Assembly (NCBI GenBank): GCA_002409325.1
Contig: DHUU01000017.1
Location: 212,646 to 262,805 of the forward strand
Direction of reading: 5' to 3'
Length of the DNA: 50,160 nucleotides
Origin: Bacteroidales bacterium UBA5226
Lineage (GTDB): Bacteria > Bacteroidota > Bacteroidia > Bacteroidales > UBA932
Made by a program: the position numbers and the translations under genes. The notes under the pieces are model-generated. The model had not been told where the DNA came from. It saw nothing but the letters and a program-made list of their open reading frames with translations, and searched no databases. Within the stretch, counting starts at the first letter, position 1, and each line of letters opens with the position of its first letter. This document shows, one piece after another, positions 42,138 to 50,160 of this stretch.

Positions 42138-42204
42138 AATAAAAAAGTCCGGCCGGATTGAGTTACCCGGAAAATGGTTAGATTTACAACAAAATTTTGA
42201 ATCT

Positions 42205-43506
42205 ATGAAAATAATACAAAGTACGTTTTTAGTATTCCTGTCACTAATTATCTTTAGTTCCTGTAAAATGCCCGATCCATCAGACCCGTTCAGAAGATTT
42301 TCCATGGAGCGCAACCTGATCGTTGTGATCAGCGACATTCATCTTGGAGCAGACCCGGCTTATGCCGAATGCACGAAGAATCTTACTGCACTTGAAGAAT
42401 TCCTCACACAGATAAGAGTGTCTTCCAACGTTAAGGAACTGGTCATTGCCGGAGACTTGCTTGATCAGTGGTACATCCCTGCTCATATAAACACCTATCA
42501 GGGTAAGGATCAGGCAGATTTTGTCAAACGCATTGCGGCGGCAAACAAAGGAGTGATAGATGCATTCAAAAGGATCATCCGGGATGAGAGAATACTGGTA
42601 ACCTACGTTCCGGGAAATCACGATCTGACGATCACAGAGGCCAATGTGGACCTCATCCTGCCTGGTATCAACCAGAAGCGTGATAAGGAACTGGGTTTAG
42701 GGACCTATTCTCCCCAGGGCTATCCCAAAATTGCAATTGAACACGGACACCGGTACAATTTCTTTTGTGCTCCAGACCCGTTCTCAAATCAGGACATTGC
42801 ACCCGGATCCATATTGCCTCCGGGATACTTTTTTACAAGGATCGCGGCGCTAAGCGTATCTCAGAAATATCCGCCTGCAGGTGATATTCTACCTGTAATT
42901 ACTCCCAATGTTTCCGGTCAGGAAAGTCAAAACCTCCTGTTTGCCTATTGGAAATTGTGGGAATGGACGCTAAATACCTTCCACATAACTAACAAGTTTA
43001 ACGAGAAAATAATTGTAACAAATATTGACGGATTAACAGGAACATATGCTGTTAACGACCTTCTCCCTTACCAGACAACTCCGGGAGGATTTATAGATGT
43101 TGATCTTTACAAGGGAATTCAGGATACATGGACACAGAGACAAGCGCACAATAATGTTGCAGTTCCAATACCTGCAATGCATGCGATATCCAAATCTGCC
43201 CTGGCCAGTGAGACCGATGATCAGGCAGTTATCCAATATTTTCAAAATCCAAAGTCTAACGTGAGGATCGTGGTTTTTGGCCATTCGCATGTTCCAACAA
43301 TTCAATCGTCTTTGGATCATTTAGGACAAAAATCAATATATGTTAACGCGGGAACCTGGATTGATGTCAATCCCCACGGAAAAACCATGGATTTTGTTGT
43401 GATTACACCTCAGGTTGATGATTGTTGCTCAAAGACTCATGTCAGACTTTACAACTTTGAAAATGAAGTGATCACCCTTATGGCAGAAGATTCGGTACGC
43501 CTGTAA
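42205..43506 (+). CDS. Metallophosphoesterase lipoprotein
   Basis: 433 residues. A lipoprotein signal peptide ends in FSSC (Cys20). The calcineurin-like phosphoesterase domain shows all metal motifs in order: SDIHLG (about 43), AGDLLDQW (about 85), PGNHDLT (about 137), the histidine in EHGHRY (about 180) and FGHSHVP (about 355). An insertion of more than 150 residues separates the last two. Substrates of such envelope-anchored enzymes may be nucleotides, phospholipids or sugar phosphates; the sequence does not tell. The promoter is weak and lies opposite that of the radical SAM gene. Confidence 0.9.
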   Translation: MKIIQSTFLVFLSLIIFSSCKMPDPSDPFRRFSMERNLIVVISDIHLGADPAYAECTKNLTALEEFLTQIRVSSNVKELVIAGDLLDQWYIPAHINTYQGKDQADFVKRIAAANKGVIDAFKRIIRDERILVTYVPGNHDLTITEANVDLILPGINQKRDKELGLGTYSPQGYPKIAIEHGHRYNFFCAPDPFSNQDIAPGSILPPGYFFTRIAALSVSQKYPPAGDILPVITPNVSGQESQNLLFAYWKLWEWTLNTFHITNKFNEKIIVTNIDGLTGTYAVNDLLPYQTTPGGFIDVDLYKGIQDTWTQRQAHNNVAVPIPAMHAISKSALASETDDQAVIQYFQNPKSNVRIVVFGHSHVPTIQSSLDHLGQKSIYVNAGTWIDVNPHGKTMDFVVITPQVDDCCSKTHVRLYNFENEVITLMAEDSVRL

Positions 43507-43586
43507 AGAGCAGAAAATTGGCCAAATGCCGAATTCTGGTCTATTTCGCGAAATAATCCCGAAAAAATGATTAACAGATTCATCTG

Positions 43587-44759
43587 ATGAGTAAGGAGTT
43601 TGATGTTCTGATAATTGGCGGCGGTCCGGCAGGAGCAATGACGGGCATTGAGCTTTGCAGGAAAGGTTACAGCACCTGCATTATTGATAAGGAAATCTTT
43701 CCCCGCCCCAAGCTGTGCGGGGGGTTACTGACGCAAAAATCCACAGACCTGCTGGCCAGGTACTGTCCGGGGCTAGACCCGTTGGAATTTGTTGTGGAGC
43801 AGGCGCAAACAGTAGATTTCTATTTTCAGGATAAAAAAGTGAACCGGTTCACTACCCGGGAGGTATATTATTTTACCGAACGAACGATTTTTGATCATCT
43901 GCTCGTACAGTATTACCTGAAACTAGGCGGCAGGATGATACAGCAAGTGGCACTCAGGCCCGGGGATATTGACTTTGGAAAAAACACCGTAACAGCAGGG
44001 ACGGGTAAAATCTACTATAAGTATCTGGTGGGTGCCGATGGCTGCAACGGAGTCCTAAGCCGGGCTGCAAAAATCAAAAGACACGATTTCTTATGTCTGG
44101 AAGCCTGTTTTCCAAGGGATCCACATAACGAAAAAGAATTCAGAATATACTTTGGATTAGCAAATATGGGGTACGGCTGGTATTTTCCTAAGAAAGAACA
44201 TTATTGCGTAGGTATGGGAGGGGAAGAATCGGGAAAGGCCATCAGCGACAAGGCCAGGCGTTATTTCCGGGAAGCGCTCAACAGCCAATCTGCACAGGTT
44301 GAAGATTTTGCGGTCAAAGGCGCGCTCCTTCCCTCAGGCCGGAAACTGAATACCCGCCGGCTTCCAAAAAACTCCCTGCTGGTGGGCGATGCCGCGGGAT
44401 TTGCAGATCCGGTGACCGGAGAAGGAATTTATTATGCCATGCTGTCCGGGGTTCAGGCAGCCGGTGCCATTGATGCCTCGGCCAAAAATAAGAAAAGAAA
44501 CGTCTTAAAGCGCTACAATAAAAGCGTATGGCCCATCCGCAAAGACATTCGGGCGGCGCGTTTCTGGAAAAGGATCTTGTACTATCCTCCCATCCTCAGG
44601 GCCTTCATGAAGCACATTCAAACACATACAAACTTTGTACGGTTTTACCTTAAAAAAGTGATCGCCACCGGGGAATTCAATTACAGGAACTTCCTGCGGG
44701 TATACCTGAAAAACAGAGCCTTTTCCCCCTTCGCTCACGACCCAGATCTTACCCCCTGA
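43587..44759 (+). CDS. FAD-dependent oxidoreductase of the geranylgeranyl-reductase type
   Basis: 390 residues. The N-terminal dinucleotide-binding motif is DVLIIGGGPAGAMTG. The segment FPRPKLCGGLLT is the PxxKxCGG signature of geranylgeranyl-reductase-like flavoproteins, and LLVGDAAGFADPVTGEGI is the second FAD motif (GD). Such enzymes reduce isoprenoid double bonds or oxidise aromatic substrates. The C-terminal part (about 310-390) is strongly basic and may touch the membrane. It follows the phosphoesterase gene by 80 nt, with no clear promoter of its own. Confidence 0.9.
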   Translation: MSKEFDVLIIGGGPAGAMTGIELCRKGYSTCIIDKEIFPRPKLCGGLLTQKSTDLLARYCPGLDPLEFVVEQAQTVDFYFQDKKVNRFTTREVYYFTERTIFDHLLVQYYLKLGGRMIQQVALRPGDIDFGKNTVTAGTGKIYYKYLVGADGCNGVLSRAAKIKRHDFLCLEACFPRDPHNEKEFRIYFGLANMGYGWYFPKKEHYCVGMGGEESGKAISDKARRYFREALNSQSAQVEDFAVKGALLPSGRKLNTRRLPKNSLLVGDAAGFADPVTGEGIYYAMLSGVQAAGAIDASAKNKKRNVLKRYNKSVWPIRKDIRAARFWKRILYYPPILRAFMKHIQTHTNFVRFYLKKVIATGEFNYRNFLRVYLKNRAFSPFAHDPDLTP

Positions 44760-44802
44760 CATTTCCACTAACCAGCAAGAACAAATAATTGAAGATTTTT
44801 GT

Positions 44803-44810
44803 TATATTTG
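44803..44810 (+). promoter_or_regulatory. -7 promoter box of the DUF4332 gene group
   Basis: TATATTTG, a full match. The leader to the ATG at 44931 is about 115 nt and holds a GC-rich hairpin candidate (CCGC at 44873 pairing with GCGG at 44887). Confidence 0.55.
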
Positions 44811-44930
44811 ATAAAATTATACCAGAATCAAAACGTTTCAATACCATTTATCATTTACCTGGTCCGCGCAGTTATCAGCGGGGGCGTAACCGAAAGGCCT
44901 AACAAGTAGGAAAAACTTACAACAAACAAT

Positions 44931-45341
44931 ATGGCAAATTACACAATTGAAGAAATTGAAGGAATCGGACCCGCATTGGGCGCAAAACTTAGGGCAGCCG
45001 GCATAGTCAGCACCAATAAGCTTCTGGCCGGAACTAAAACAAAGTCCCAAAGACAAAAGATCGCAGATGCCGCCGGTATCCCCGAAAAGCAAATACTTAA
45101 ATTTGCGAACATGGCAGACCTTTTCAGGGTACAAGGTGTAGGGAAAGGTTTTGCAGAACTGCTCGAAGCTGCCGGTGTGGATTCTGTTCCCGAACTGGCA
45201 CAAAGAAAAGCCGAAAACCTCACCGTAAAAATGGCAGAAGTCAATAAAGCCAGGAACCTTACCCGCAGGGATCCTTATCTGAAGGAAGTGGAAAAATGGG
45301 TGGCCCAGGCTAAAAACCTGCCAAGAGCCCTGGAGTATTAA
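44931..45341 (+). CDS. DUF4332 helix-hairpin-helix protein
   Basis: 136 residues. Two repeated helix-hairpin-helix units are seen: IEEIEGIGPALGAKLRAAGI (about 5-25) and FRVQGVGKGFAELLEAAGV (about 64-82). This matches DUF4332, which resembles DNA-binding HhH modules of ligases and topoisomerases. No catalytic domain accompanies it. DNA binding is likely but unproven. It heads a three-gene group with its own promoter, ended by the terminator at 46402. Confidence 0.85.
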   Translation: MANYTIEEIEGIGPALGAKLRAAGIVSTNKLLAGTKTKSQRQKIADAAGIPEKQILKFANMADLFRVQGVGKGFAELLEAAGVDSVPELAQRKAENLTVKMAEVNKARNLTRRDPYLKEVEKWVAQAKNLPRALEY

Positions 45342-45357
45342 CTAAAAAAACCAAAGT

Positions 45358-46140
45358 ATGGGAACCAAGAAAAAAATCACAAAAGTTGGCGGAGATGAAG
45401 TATCTCCCAATCCGGAGCCAAAACCGTTCGTACCAACTCCCGAAAGTAAAACGAAAGCGACAAGACTGCGCATCATTGCCGGGATATTATGGGCGCTTGC
45501 CATTGCTGCTCAGGTGGTAGCAATATCAATGCTTTTCAGGCAACCGGTCAACATGACCTGGATCATAATTTTGATAGTGATAGATCTGGCTCTGGCCATA
45601 GCAGGCTCCCTGCTTTGGAAAAAATCGAACAGATTTGACCCGGCCTCGGAGAAAAACAAATTTTTGTTTTTCATGCAAAGTCAGCTGGGGCTGGTGGTTG
45701 CCGTTATCGCCTTTTTACCACTGGTAATTTTCATCCTGACAAGCAAAAACCTGGACAAGAAACAAAAGGGTATTTTGGGTAGCATTGCCGGTGCGGCATT
45801 GCTCATAGCGGGTCTCACCGGGATCGATTACAATCCCCCCTCTGCCGAGGAATATGCAGAACAGACGGCCAGAATTGAAGAATTGACCGGACAAAATGTG
45901 GTTTACTGGACCAAATCAGGTAGCAAATACCACATATATGTAGATTGCCATGCCATAAACAGGGATGCCACCACCGAGATCTTCGAGGGAACCGTTGCCA
46001 AGGCAAGGGAACTTAAGAATATTACCGAACTATGTAAGTTTTGTGAGGCTCGTGCCGAGAAAGACCGGTTACTTCCCGATCTTGAAAAAACCGACATAGG
46101 TGAGGAAATTATGGAAAAAGTAGAAGAACTGACAGAATAA
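45358..46140 (+). CDS. Membrane protein with C-terminal cysteine/histidine (Ada-like) motif
   Basis: 260 residues. Three membrane helices lie at about 39-60, 67-86 and 100-125, with a fourth possible at 140-158. The cytoplasmic tail contains VVYWTKSGSKYHIYVDCHAI and, 30 residues on, ELCKFC. The YHxxxxC...A..LKN...LCKFC arrangement resembles a small zinc-binding module (Ada-like metal-binding motif) seen at the ends of several bacterial proteins. The N-terminus (1-35) is polar and Pro-rich. Function unknown. It lies 16 nt after the DUF4332 gene and 6 nt before the next gene. Confidence 0.72.
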   Translation: MGTKKKITKVGGDEVSPNPEPKPFVPTPESKTKATRLRIIAGILWALAIAAQVVAISMLFRQPVNMTWIIILIVIDLALAIAGSLLWKKSNRFDPASEKNKFLFFMQSQLGLVVAVIAFLPLVIFILTSKNLDKKQKGILGSIAGAALLIAGLTGIDYNPPSAEEYAEQTARIEELTGQNVVYWTKSGSKYHIYVDCHAINRDATTEIFEGTVAKARELKNITELCKFCEARAEKDRLLPDLEKTDIGEEIMEKVEELTE

Positions 46141-46146
46141 AAATTT

Positions 46147-46374
46147 ATGAACGAGATCATTAAAATTGTTGCATCAAAAACGGGTATTTCTGAATCAATG
46201 GCAAAAAAGATCGTCGAGATCGTTATTGCCCAGTTGAAAAAGAGATTGCCCGAAGGGATAGGCGGCCAGCTGGAAAACCTGCTCGGGGGCGCCTCGCCAA
46301 AGGGCTCAAAATCTGCAGGCGATCAGCTGGGCGGATTGGTGGGCAAACTGGGCGGGATGCTCGGCAAAAAATAA
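46147..46374 (+). CDS. Small DUF2267-like helical protein
   Basis: 75 residues. The first 50 (MNEIIKIVASKTGISESMAKKIVEIVIAQL pattern, split here between helices at 3-12 and 17-33) resemble the helical DUF2267 and similar families. The C-terminal 25 residues are Gly/Lys/Leu-rich (GGLVGKLGGMLGKK), a tail common in Bacteroidetes members. Its role is unknown. It is the last gene before the terminator. Confidence 0.7.
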   Translation: MNEIIKIVASKTGISESMAKKIVEIVIAQLKKRLPEGIGGQLENLLGGASPKGSKSAGDQLGGLVGKLGGMLGKK

Positions 46375-46401
46375 GCCGGTTAAACCGTAAGCGGCCAATA
46401 G

Positions 46402-46430
46402 AAGCCTCTCCGTTTACGGGGAGGCTTTTT
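46402..46430 (+). terminator. Intrinsic terminator after the DUF4332 gene group
   Basis: An 8-bp stem GCCTCTCC / GGGGAGGC (one G-U pair) with loop GTTTAC is followed by TTTTT. Flanking AA/TT pairs extend the stem. Confidence 0.85.
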
Positions 46431-46504
46431 GTCTGCAGAGCATAGGCAAATGGATAGTGTAGTCAAGCCCATGCGATTTTTTTCAAGCCTGAGTCCCTGC
46501 ACCA

Positions 46505-46524
46505 GGTTGCCTGATCAGGTAGCC
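46505..46524. repeat. Imperfect 20-bp palindrome just after the GH9 stop
   Basis: GGTTGCCTGA followed directly by TCAGGTAGCC: 8 of 10 positions are symmetric around TGATCA. It may be an operator-like site or form a cruciform. No T-run follows on either strand. Confidence 0.3.
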
Positions 46525-46527
46525 CTA

Positions 46528-49056
46528 TTAGTTCACCATATACTTAAAAGCCCATCCAAAGATCAGGTAAGCGGTATTTCCGCCAATGGTCCCTTCGTTT
46601 TGTCCCCAAAGGAAGGGCCAGTCGTCGTAGTTCTCAAAATGGTCTGGTTGTCTGAACAATATACCGGGAGCCACATTGCCCGGAATAAAGGAGAAATCGG
46701 CCCTGTTGTTGCCATAGAAAACCGCTTTGGGACGGGTGGCGCCCACAGTGGCCACCAGCGAATAATTATGATAGGGATGGCAGCCAAACAGCCAATTGGT
46801 TACTTTGAAGGCATGATTTGAGTCAATGATGTCGGGATAATACCGGTTGGCAAAACACAGGGTGGTACCAAAACTGACTATGGCTCCGCTTCCTGCCCAG
46901 TTACCCAGTCCAATGGGCACTCCGTAGGGATTGTCCTTTTCAAGCTGGTCAATATACTCTTTATACTGCATTACATACGGACGGAGTTTTTCTTTGTAAG
47001 AGGCATCCAGATGGGGTATGGCATGCAGCGCAGTCAGGATGTTGCCGCTCACGTTCCGTTCAAGAGCCGGCCAGAGCTGTTCCTGAAACTTTTCCAGGTA
47101 GGGTTGTTCTCCTGTAGAGATGTATAGCTGCAGATTGGTTGCAAAGTTTCCGGACCCGAATCCCCTGCCGGGGCGTCCCTGAGGCATGGCGGCCATCAGC
47201 TCTGTTGACTCTTTCAGCAGTCGTTTTGACTGTTGCAAAGCCCTTTCCGAAAGATCGTCGTTGTATCCCTTCAGGGCACGGCTTGCCGAGGCAAACATGG
47301 TTGCCGCCATTTGGTCCAGGTAGGGATTGCGGCTGGTAAACGCCCACATGTCATCCTTAACGCCGCTTGAACGTCTATCGGCTGCAATTTCATACGGGCC
47401 GTGTTCCGGGTTGTAGGGAAGACCGTCGGTGATGGAAGCTGCGTCGCCCAGATGGTGGTAATTATCAAGCACAGCGTTGGACAGCGTTTGCGCCATATGG
47501 CCCAGTATCTCTGCCTGGGCTACCAGTTGCATGGTTCCATGCTCTATAAACTGCAGTATGTCGGGTGTTCCGTCCGGACGGTGAAGGTCTACATATCGTT
47601 GTTTATGATCTACAAACGTCTGATCTCGCAATGGTTTGAAGTATTCCCATGTCTGGACAAAGTTCTGTACCACGCTTATGTTCGATCCTGTCTCAATATC
47701 AAAGTCTCCTGCGTCAAAGAAACCGCCTGTGTTCAATCCCGGGATCAATTCCAGGGCTTTGTACGGTGTATCGGTTGTGGGTCCCTGTCTGTGAAGGTCA
47801 AAGTGATCTGTGTTGGGAGGTGCCTGCAGGTAACCCTCTTTGAAAGGTTCGCCGTGCCACACCCTGTATGCCTGGTTCACGTACATATGGTTCATGTGTA
47901 TGGGTATCCATATATCGCTGGTAGCATCGGTAATCTTCTCGTAAACGTTCCCTTCTATGATAAAATTGTTCGTTTTGCAGTCACCGTATTGGATGTAATA
48001 AATGCCAGGTTCGCAGATAGGGGTAAAATCGAATTTCACATAGTGGTATTTGTAATAGTCGCCCCAGGATTCGATCTTGCCGTTGAATACTACAGCCTCA
48101 TTGCCGTTGTTGTCTATTTTATACAGAGATGCTGTTTCAAGCGGTTTGTCTTTTTTGTCCAGTTCAATGACAGATACTTTGGGTTGATCAGGAAGGTAAC
48201 CTACCTGGGAGAACCCTATATTGGGTTCTCTGATCCATCCTTCCACGGCATTCGGTTCAACCATCCAGGTCAGTACCTTGCCCGTTTTTTCTGCCGGCAG
48301 CAGGCTGCGCACCACATACCATCCGTTCTGAGCCAGTACCCGGCCGTCAAAAAGCATTAACTCTGCATCCTCAGATGTGATCTTAACCATCCGCTCGGGC
48401 GCATCGGGTGCCAGAAGCATGGCGTGTCCGGTTTCCAGCGGAAGGGGATCTATGAACCGGCCCGTGCCCCTGTCATCTGATGTCACATATCCCTTGAATT
48501 GTTTTGGTTTTTCACTGTTCGGCCGGGTGATGGTGTTTCCCACTACATAGCGCGGGAAGCGGTTGGGACGTCCGTCCATCAGATAGGCCTTTCCCCAGTA
48601 CTGCGAGGGCAGGAACTCCAGGTTGAACCCGGCACTTCCTTCCAGCGCTGCGGGAAGGGGTTTGTCCAGGTAAACAGAAATTTCCACCCCTTTGCCTTTT
48701 GCCGACACAACCACACGCGATTCAAAGCCATAATCTTCATAGAGTAGTACCGACTCTATGGTGTTTGTTTCACGGTTAACCTTACGGGTGGGTATTGCCG
48801 GCACAAGGTCCCATTGCTCAGGAGTATGGGAGAGTCTCACGGCACCTCCCTGTGCTGTTCTCACACCATGGTGGATGATCTCTATGCCAGCGGTTTTTTC
48901 GTCGTTAAATTGCCCGGTAAAAAGGTTGCTGTAAACCAGCACATTAACACCCTGGGTCTGGAAATATCCCAGATCGTTCAGGATCAGATTCTGGCCGCTG
49001 GCTTGATTGAATGTCACAAATGACAGTATGAACAGAAAAAGAACTGATAACACCAT
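46528..49056 (-). CDS. Secreted glycoside hydrolase family 9 (cellulase-type) enzyme
   Basis: 842 residues with a signal peptide (VLFLFILSFVTFNQASG, cut near 22). A large N-terminal beta-rich region (25-275) precedes a CelD_N-like immunoglobulin domain (about 280-375, GFSQVGYLPDQPKVSVIE). The (alpha/alpha)6 GH9 barrel lies at about 400-842. GGFFDAGDFD holds the catalytic-base aspartates, SNHAFKVTNWLFGCHPYH is the histidine signature region, and WGQNEGTIGGNTAYL holds the acid glutamate. GH9 enzymes cut beta-1,4-glucans or remove exo-glucosamine/glucose units. No SusC/D pair or sorting tail is nearby, so the substrate is open. Confidence 0.88.
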   Translation of the reverse strand: MVLSVLFLFILSFVTFNQASGQNLILNDLGYFQTQGVNVLVYSNLFTGQFNDEKTAGIEIIHHGVRTAQGGAVRLSHTPEQWDLVPAIPTRKVNRETNTIESVLLYEDYGFESRVVVSAKGKGVEISVYLDKPLPAALEGSAGFNLEFLPSQYWGKAYLMDGRPNRFPRYVVGNTITRPNSEKPKQFKGYVTSDDRGTGRFIDPLPLETGHAMLLAPDAPERMVKITSEDAELMLFDGRVLAQNGWYVVRSLLPAEKTGKVLTWMVEPNAVEGWIREPNIGFSQVGYLPDQPKVSVIELDKKDKPLETASLYKIDNNGNEAVVFNGKIESWGDYYKYHYVKFDFTPICEPGIYYIQYGDCKTNNFIIEGNVYEKITDATSDIWIPIHMNHMYVNQAYRVWHGEPFKEGYLQAPPNTDHFDLHRQGPTTDTPYKALELIPGLNTGGFFDAGDFDIETGSNISVVQNFVQTWEYFKPLRDQTFVDHKQRYVDLHRPDGTPDILQFIEHGTMQLVAQAEILGHMAQTLSNAVLDNYHHLGDAASITDGLPYNPEHGPYEIAADRRSSGVKDDMWAFTSRNPYLDQMAATMFASASRALKGYNDDLSERALQQSKRLLKESTELMAAMPQGRPGRGFGSGNFATNLQLYISTGEQPYLEKFQEQLWPALERNVSGNILTALHAIPHLDASYKEKLRPYVMQYKEYIDQLEKDNPYGVPIGLGNWAGSGAIVSFGTTLCFANRYYPDIIDSNHAFKVTNWLFGCHPYHNYSLVATVGATRPKAVFYGNNRADFSFIPGNVAPGILFRQPDHFENYDDWPFLWGQNEGTIGGNTAYLIFGWAFKYMVN

Positions 49057-49135
49057 TTCTCAATATTTTTGTTTATTTTATTTTTTAATTATTCCATAAG
49101 AACACGAATTATGCCAATTCCTACCACATAAACAA

Positions 49136-49305
49136 ATGAAAATGCGGTTATCCGCATTGACCAGCAAAAATCCACCGGTTGCGGCCAATGCGTGACGGTC
49201 TGCAAGGACTTCAGCCCGGACAACATTTATGTATATAAAAAAACGGACGTTTTACCTGGTCCGGAAATTTGTTTTACCTTTACTCTTCTTCAGCCTGTTA
49301 CGTAA
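49136..49305 (+). pseudogene. Broken 4Fe-4S ferredoxin-like fragment
   Basis: An open stretch from 49144 in the third forward frame encodes AVIRIDQQKSTGCGQCVTVC, the start of a bacterial 4Fe-4S ferredoxin domain, and runs to TAA at 49303-49305. It has no start codon in frame. The ATG at 49136 reads MK and then a different frame; one extra A in the AAAA run (49139-49142) would join them as MKNAVIRID. The first cluster cysteine is replaced by Ser (KST instead of KCT), and the rest (after DFSPDN) does not look like ferredoxin. I read it as a remnant, perhaps of a ferredoxin-nitroreductase type protein. Confidence 0.6.
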
Positions 49306-49306
49306 T

Positions 49307-49891
49307 ATGAAAAACATCAGTAGAAAGGATTTCATCCGGAAGGCCTGTGCCACGGGAGCCTGTTTGTGCGGAGCCGGCTGCATGGGCTTTGCCAATCATG
49401 TTTTTGGTGTAGAGAGGCAAGATACAGGGGCCACCCCCCACACAGAGGCCATGCCCCGGCAATGGCTTTCCCTGCTTATGGGCAATATTGACAATATTCC
49501 GGATGAGGCCCAAAAAAGAAGCCTTCTGAAGGGCTGTGCTGTGGCCCATTACAATCAGTTAAAGCTGGAAGAGCTTCTTGCCCCTTACAGGAACAACCCC
49601 GATGCGTTTGTGCAATACCTGGAGAGCGGGTGGGGATGGAAGGTAGCGCACGACAAGGCGGCCCGCACCATCCTGGCCGATGAGAACAAAGACCACTGCG
49701 TCTGTCCTGTTGCTTCTGTCCTTCCGCAAAAAGGCCCGGCTGCCCTTTGCTATTGTTCCGAGGGATTTGCCGAGGCCATGTTTTCCTTTGTCCTTGGGTG
49801 CCCTGTTTCGGCCACGGTGGTTTCATCCATCCTCCGTGGCGACGAAAGATGCGTGTACCGGATTATTTACCAGAACAATGATGTCGTTTAA
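49307..49891 (+). CDS. Exported cysteine-rich protein with twin-arginine-like signal, possibly ATC-hydrolase/V4R-like
   Basis: 194 residues from ATG at 49307; an upstream ATG at 49229 is possible but adds an unrelated segment. The N-terminus SRKDFIRKACATGACLCGAG resembles a Tat signal with Arg-Lys in place of Arg-Arg. The C-terminal half has ENKDHCVCPVAS, ALCYCSEGFAEAMF and GDERCVYRIIY, a pattern I associate with the L-2-amino-thiazoline-4-carboxylate hydrolase-like/V4R-like fold, but the substrate is unknown. A weak -7 box (TACCTTTA, 49275-49282) lies 24 nt before the ATG. The DUF3795 gene follows within 10 nt. Confidence 0.7.
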   Translation: MKNISRKDFIRKACATGACLCGAGCMGFANHVFGVERQDTGATPHTEAMPRQWLSLLMGNIDNIPDEAQKRSLLKGCAVAHYNQLKLEELLAPYRNNPDAFVQYLESGWGWKVAHDKAARTILADENKDHCVCPVASVLPQKGPAALCYCSEGFAEAMFSFVLGCPVSATVVSSILRGDERCVYRIIYQNNDVV

Positions 49892-49901
49892 AAAGAATCT
49901 C

Positions 49902-50153
49902 ATGAAACAAATGCTTTCTTCCTGTGGCCTGCTGTGTAACGAATGCGAATTCTTCAACAGGCAATGCTCCGGCTGCTACCGGGTGAAAGGCGTCCCTTTC
50001 TGGGCAGCAGAACACACTCCGGGGGGCATATGCCCCTTATACCAATGCGCCGTGGAGGACAAAAAGTACAGCAGCTGCGGGCAATGTCCCAGCCTGCCCT
50101 GCGAAATGTTCCTTCGAATGCAAGATCCCAACAGTACTAGATATTCCGGTTGA
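49902..50153 (+). CDS. DUF3795 cysteine-rich protein
   Basis: 83 residues from ATG at 49902 (MKQMLSSCGLLCNECEFF); two ATGs at 49878/49881 are in frame but overlap the previous gene. The first 60 residues show the DUF3795 pattern CGLLCNEC...CSGCY...CPLYQCA...YSSCGQCPSLPC, ten or more cysteines likely to bind metal. The protein stops 16 residues after the last conserved cysteine (MQDPNSTRYSG), shorter than many relatives, so a late frameshift is possible near the window end. It is probably cotranscribed with the exported protein before it. Confidence 0.82.
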   Translation: MKQMLSSCGLLCNECEFFNRQCSGCYRVKGVPFWAAEHTPGGICPLYQCAVEDKKYSSCGQCPSLPCEMFLRMQDPNSTRYSG

Positions 50154-50160
50154 TAGTCGG

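Noticed and set aside
47401..48360. 319-codon plus-strand frame opposite the GH9 gene
   Set aside because: Antisense shadow; valine/phenylalanine/cysteine-rich without domains, while the GH9 frame has clear motifs.

Overview
The window reads as chromosomal DNA of a member of the Bacteroidota, most likely the order Bacteroidales. Supporting signs are Bacteroidetes-type promoters (-7 box TAnnTTTG) in front of many genes, few Shine-Dalgarno sequences, lineage-typical families (DUF4783, DUF4369-type lipoprotein, a TraR/DksA-like protein without its zinc cysteines, a long type-2-like IleRS) and a glycogen locus of Bacteroidetes style. I cannot name a genus.

Layout. 1-5.9 kb (minus strand): the start of a large membrane protein, rlmH, and a tightly overlapping housekeeping run engB-prs-nadE-small membrane protein-der. 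A secreted DUF4783 protein lies on the plus strand between them. 6.0-8.6 kb: xseA-xseB and a DcaP-like porin. 8.6-19.2 kb: a glycogen/alpha-glucan operon with a eukaryote-type branching enzyme, a debranching enzyme, a GT4 glycosyltransferase, a GH57 amylase and a 1405-residue fusion of GT3 glycogen synthase with GT35 phosphorylase. No ADP-glucose pyrophosphorylase is present. 19.2-22.5 kb: ribF, a small membrane protein, greA with a terminator-like hairpin in its leader, a HIT protein and a thioredoxin-fold lipoprotein without CXXC.

22.5-29.7 kb (minus strand) is the most interesting stretch. A Bacteroidetes promoter precedes a 105-residue membrane protein, then a peptidase-containing ABC transporter (C39 domain), then two small overlapping genes for double-glycine-type leader peptides whose mature parts both carry GxxxG. 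A strong terminator, a CPBP membrane protease, TolC, an HlyD-type adaptor and tsaB follow. This looks like a two-peptide bacteriocin-like or signalling-peptide locus with export machinery and a candidate immunity protein.

29.7-35.2 kb: cvpA and ileS diverge from mirrored promoters, then come a DksA-like gene, lspA and tRNA-Ser(CGA) with tandem terminators. 35.2-38 kb: a structured gene-free segment, then a more AT-rich accessory stretch (YdeI-like protein, VOC-fold lipoprotein, MFS transporter). 38-44.8 kb: NTP_transf_5 nucleotidyltransferase plus ABC exporter, a B12-binding-type radical SAM protein, a metallophosphoesterase lipoprotein and a geranylgeranyl-reductase-like flavoprotein. 44.9-46.4 kb: three small unrecognised or DUF-level genes closed by a terminator. 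46.5-50.1 kb: a secreted GH9 glycosidase, a broken ferredoxin-like fragment, an exported cysteine-rich protein and a DUF3795 protein.

A general feature is that several genes have their -7 box ending only 4-5 nt before ATG, which predicts leaderless or nearly leaderless mRNAs.
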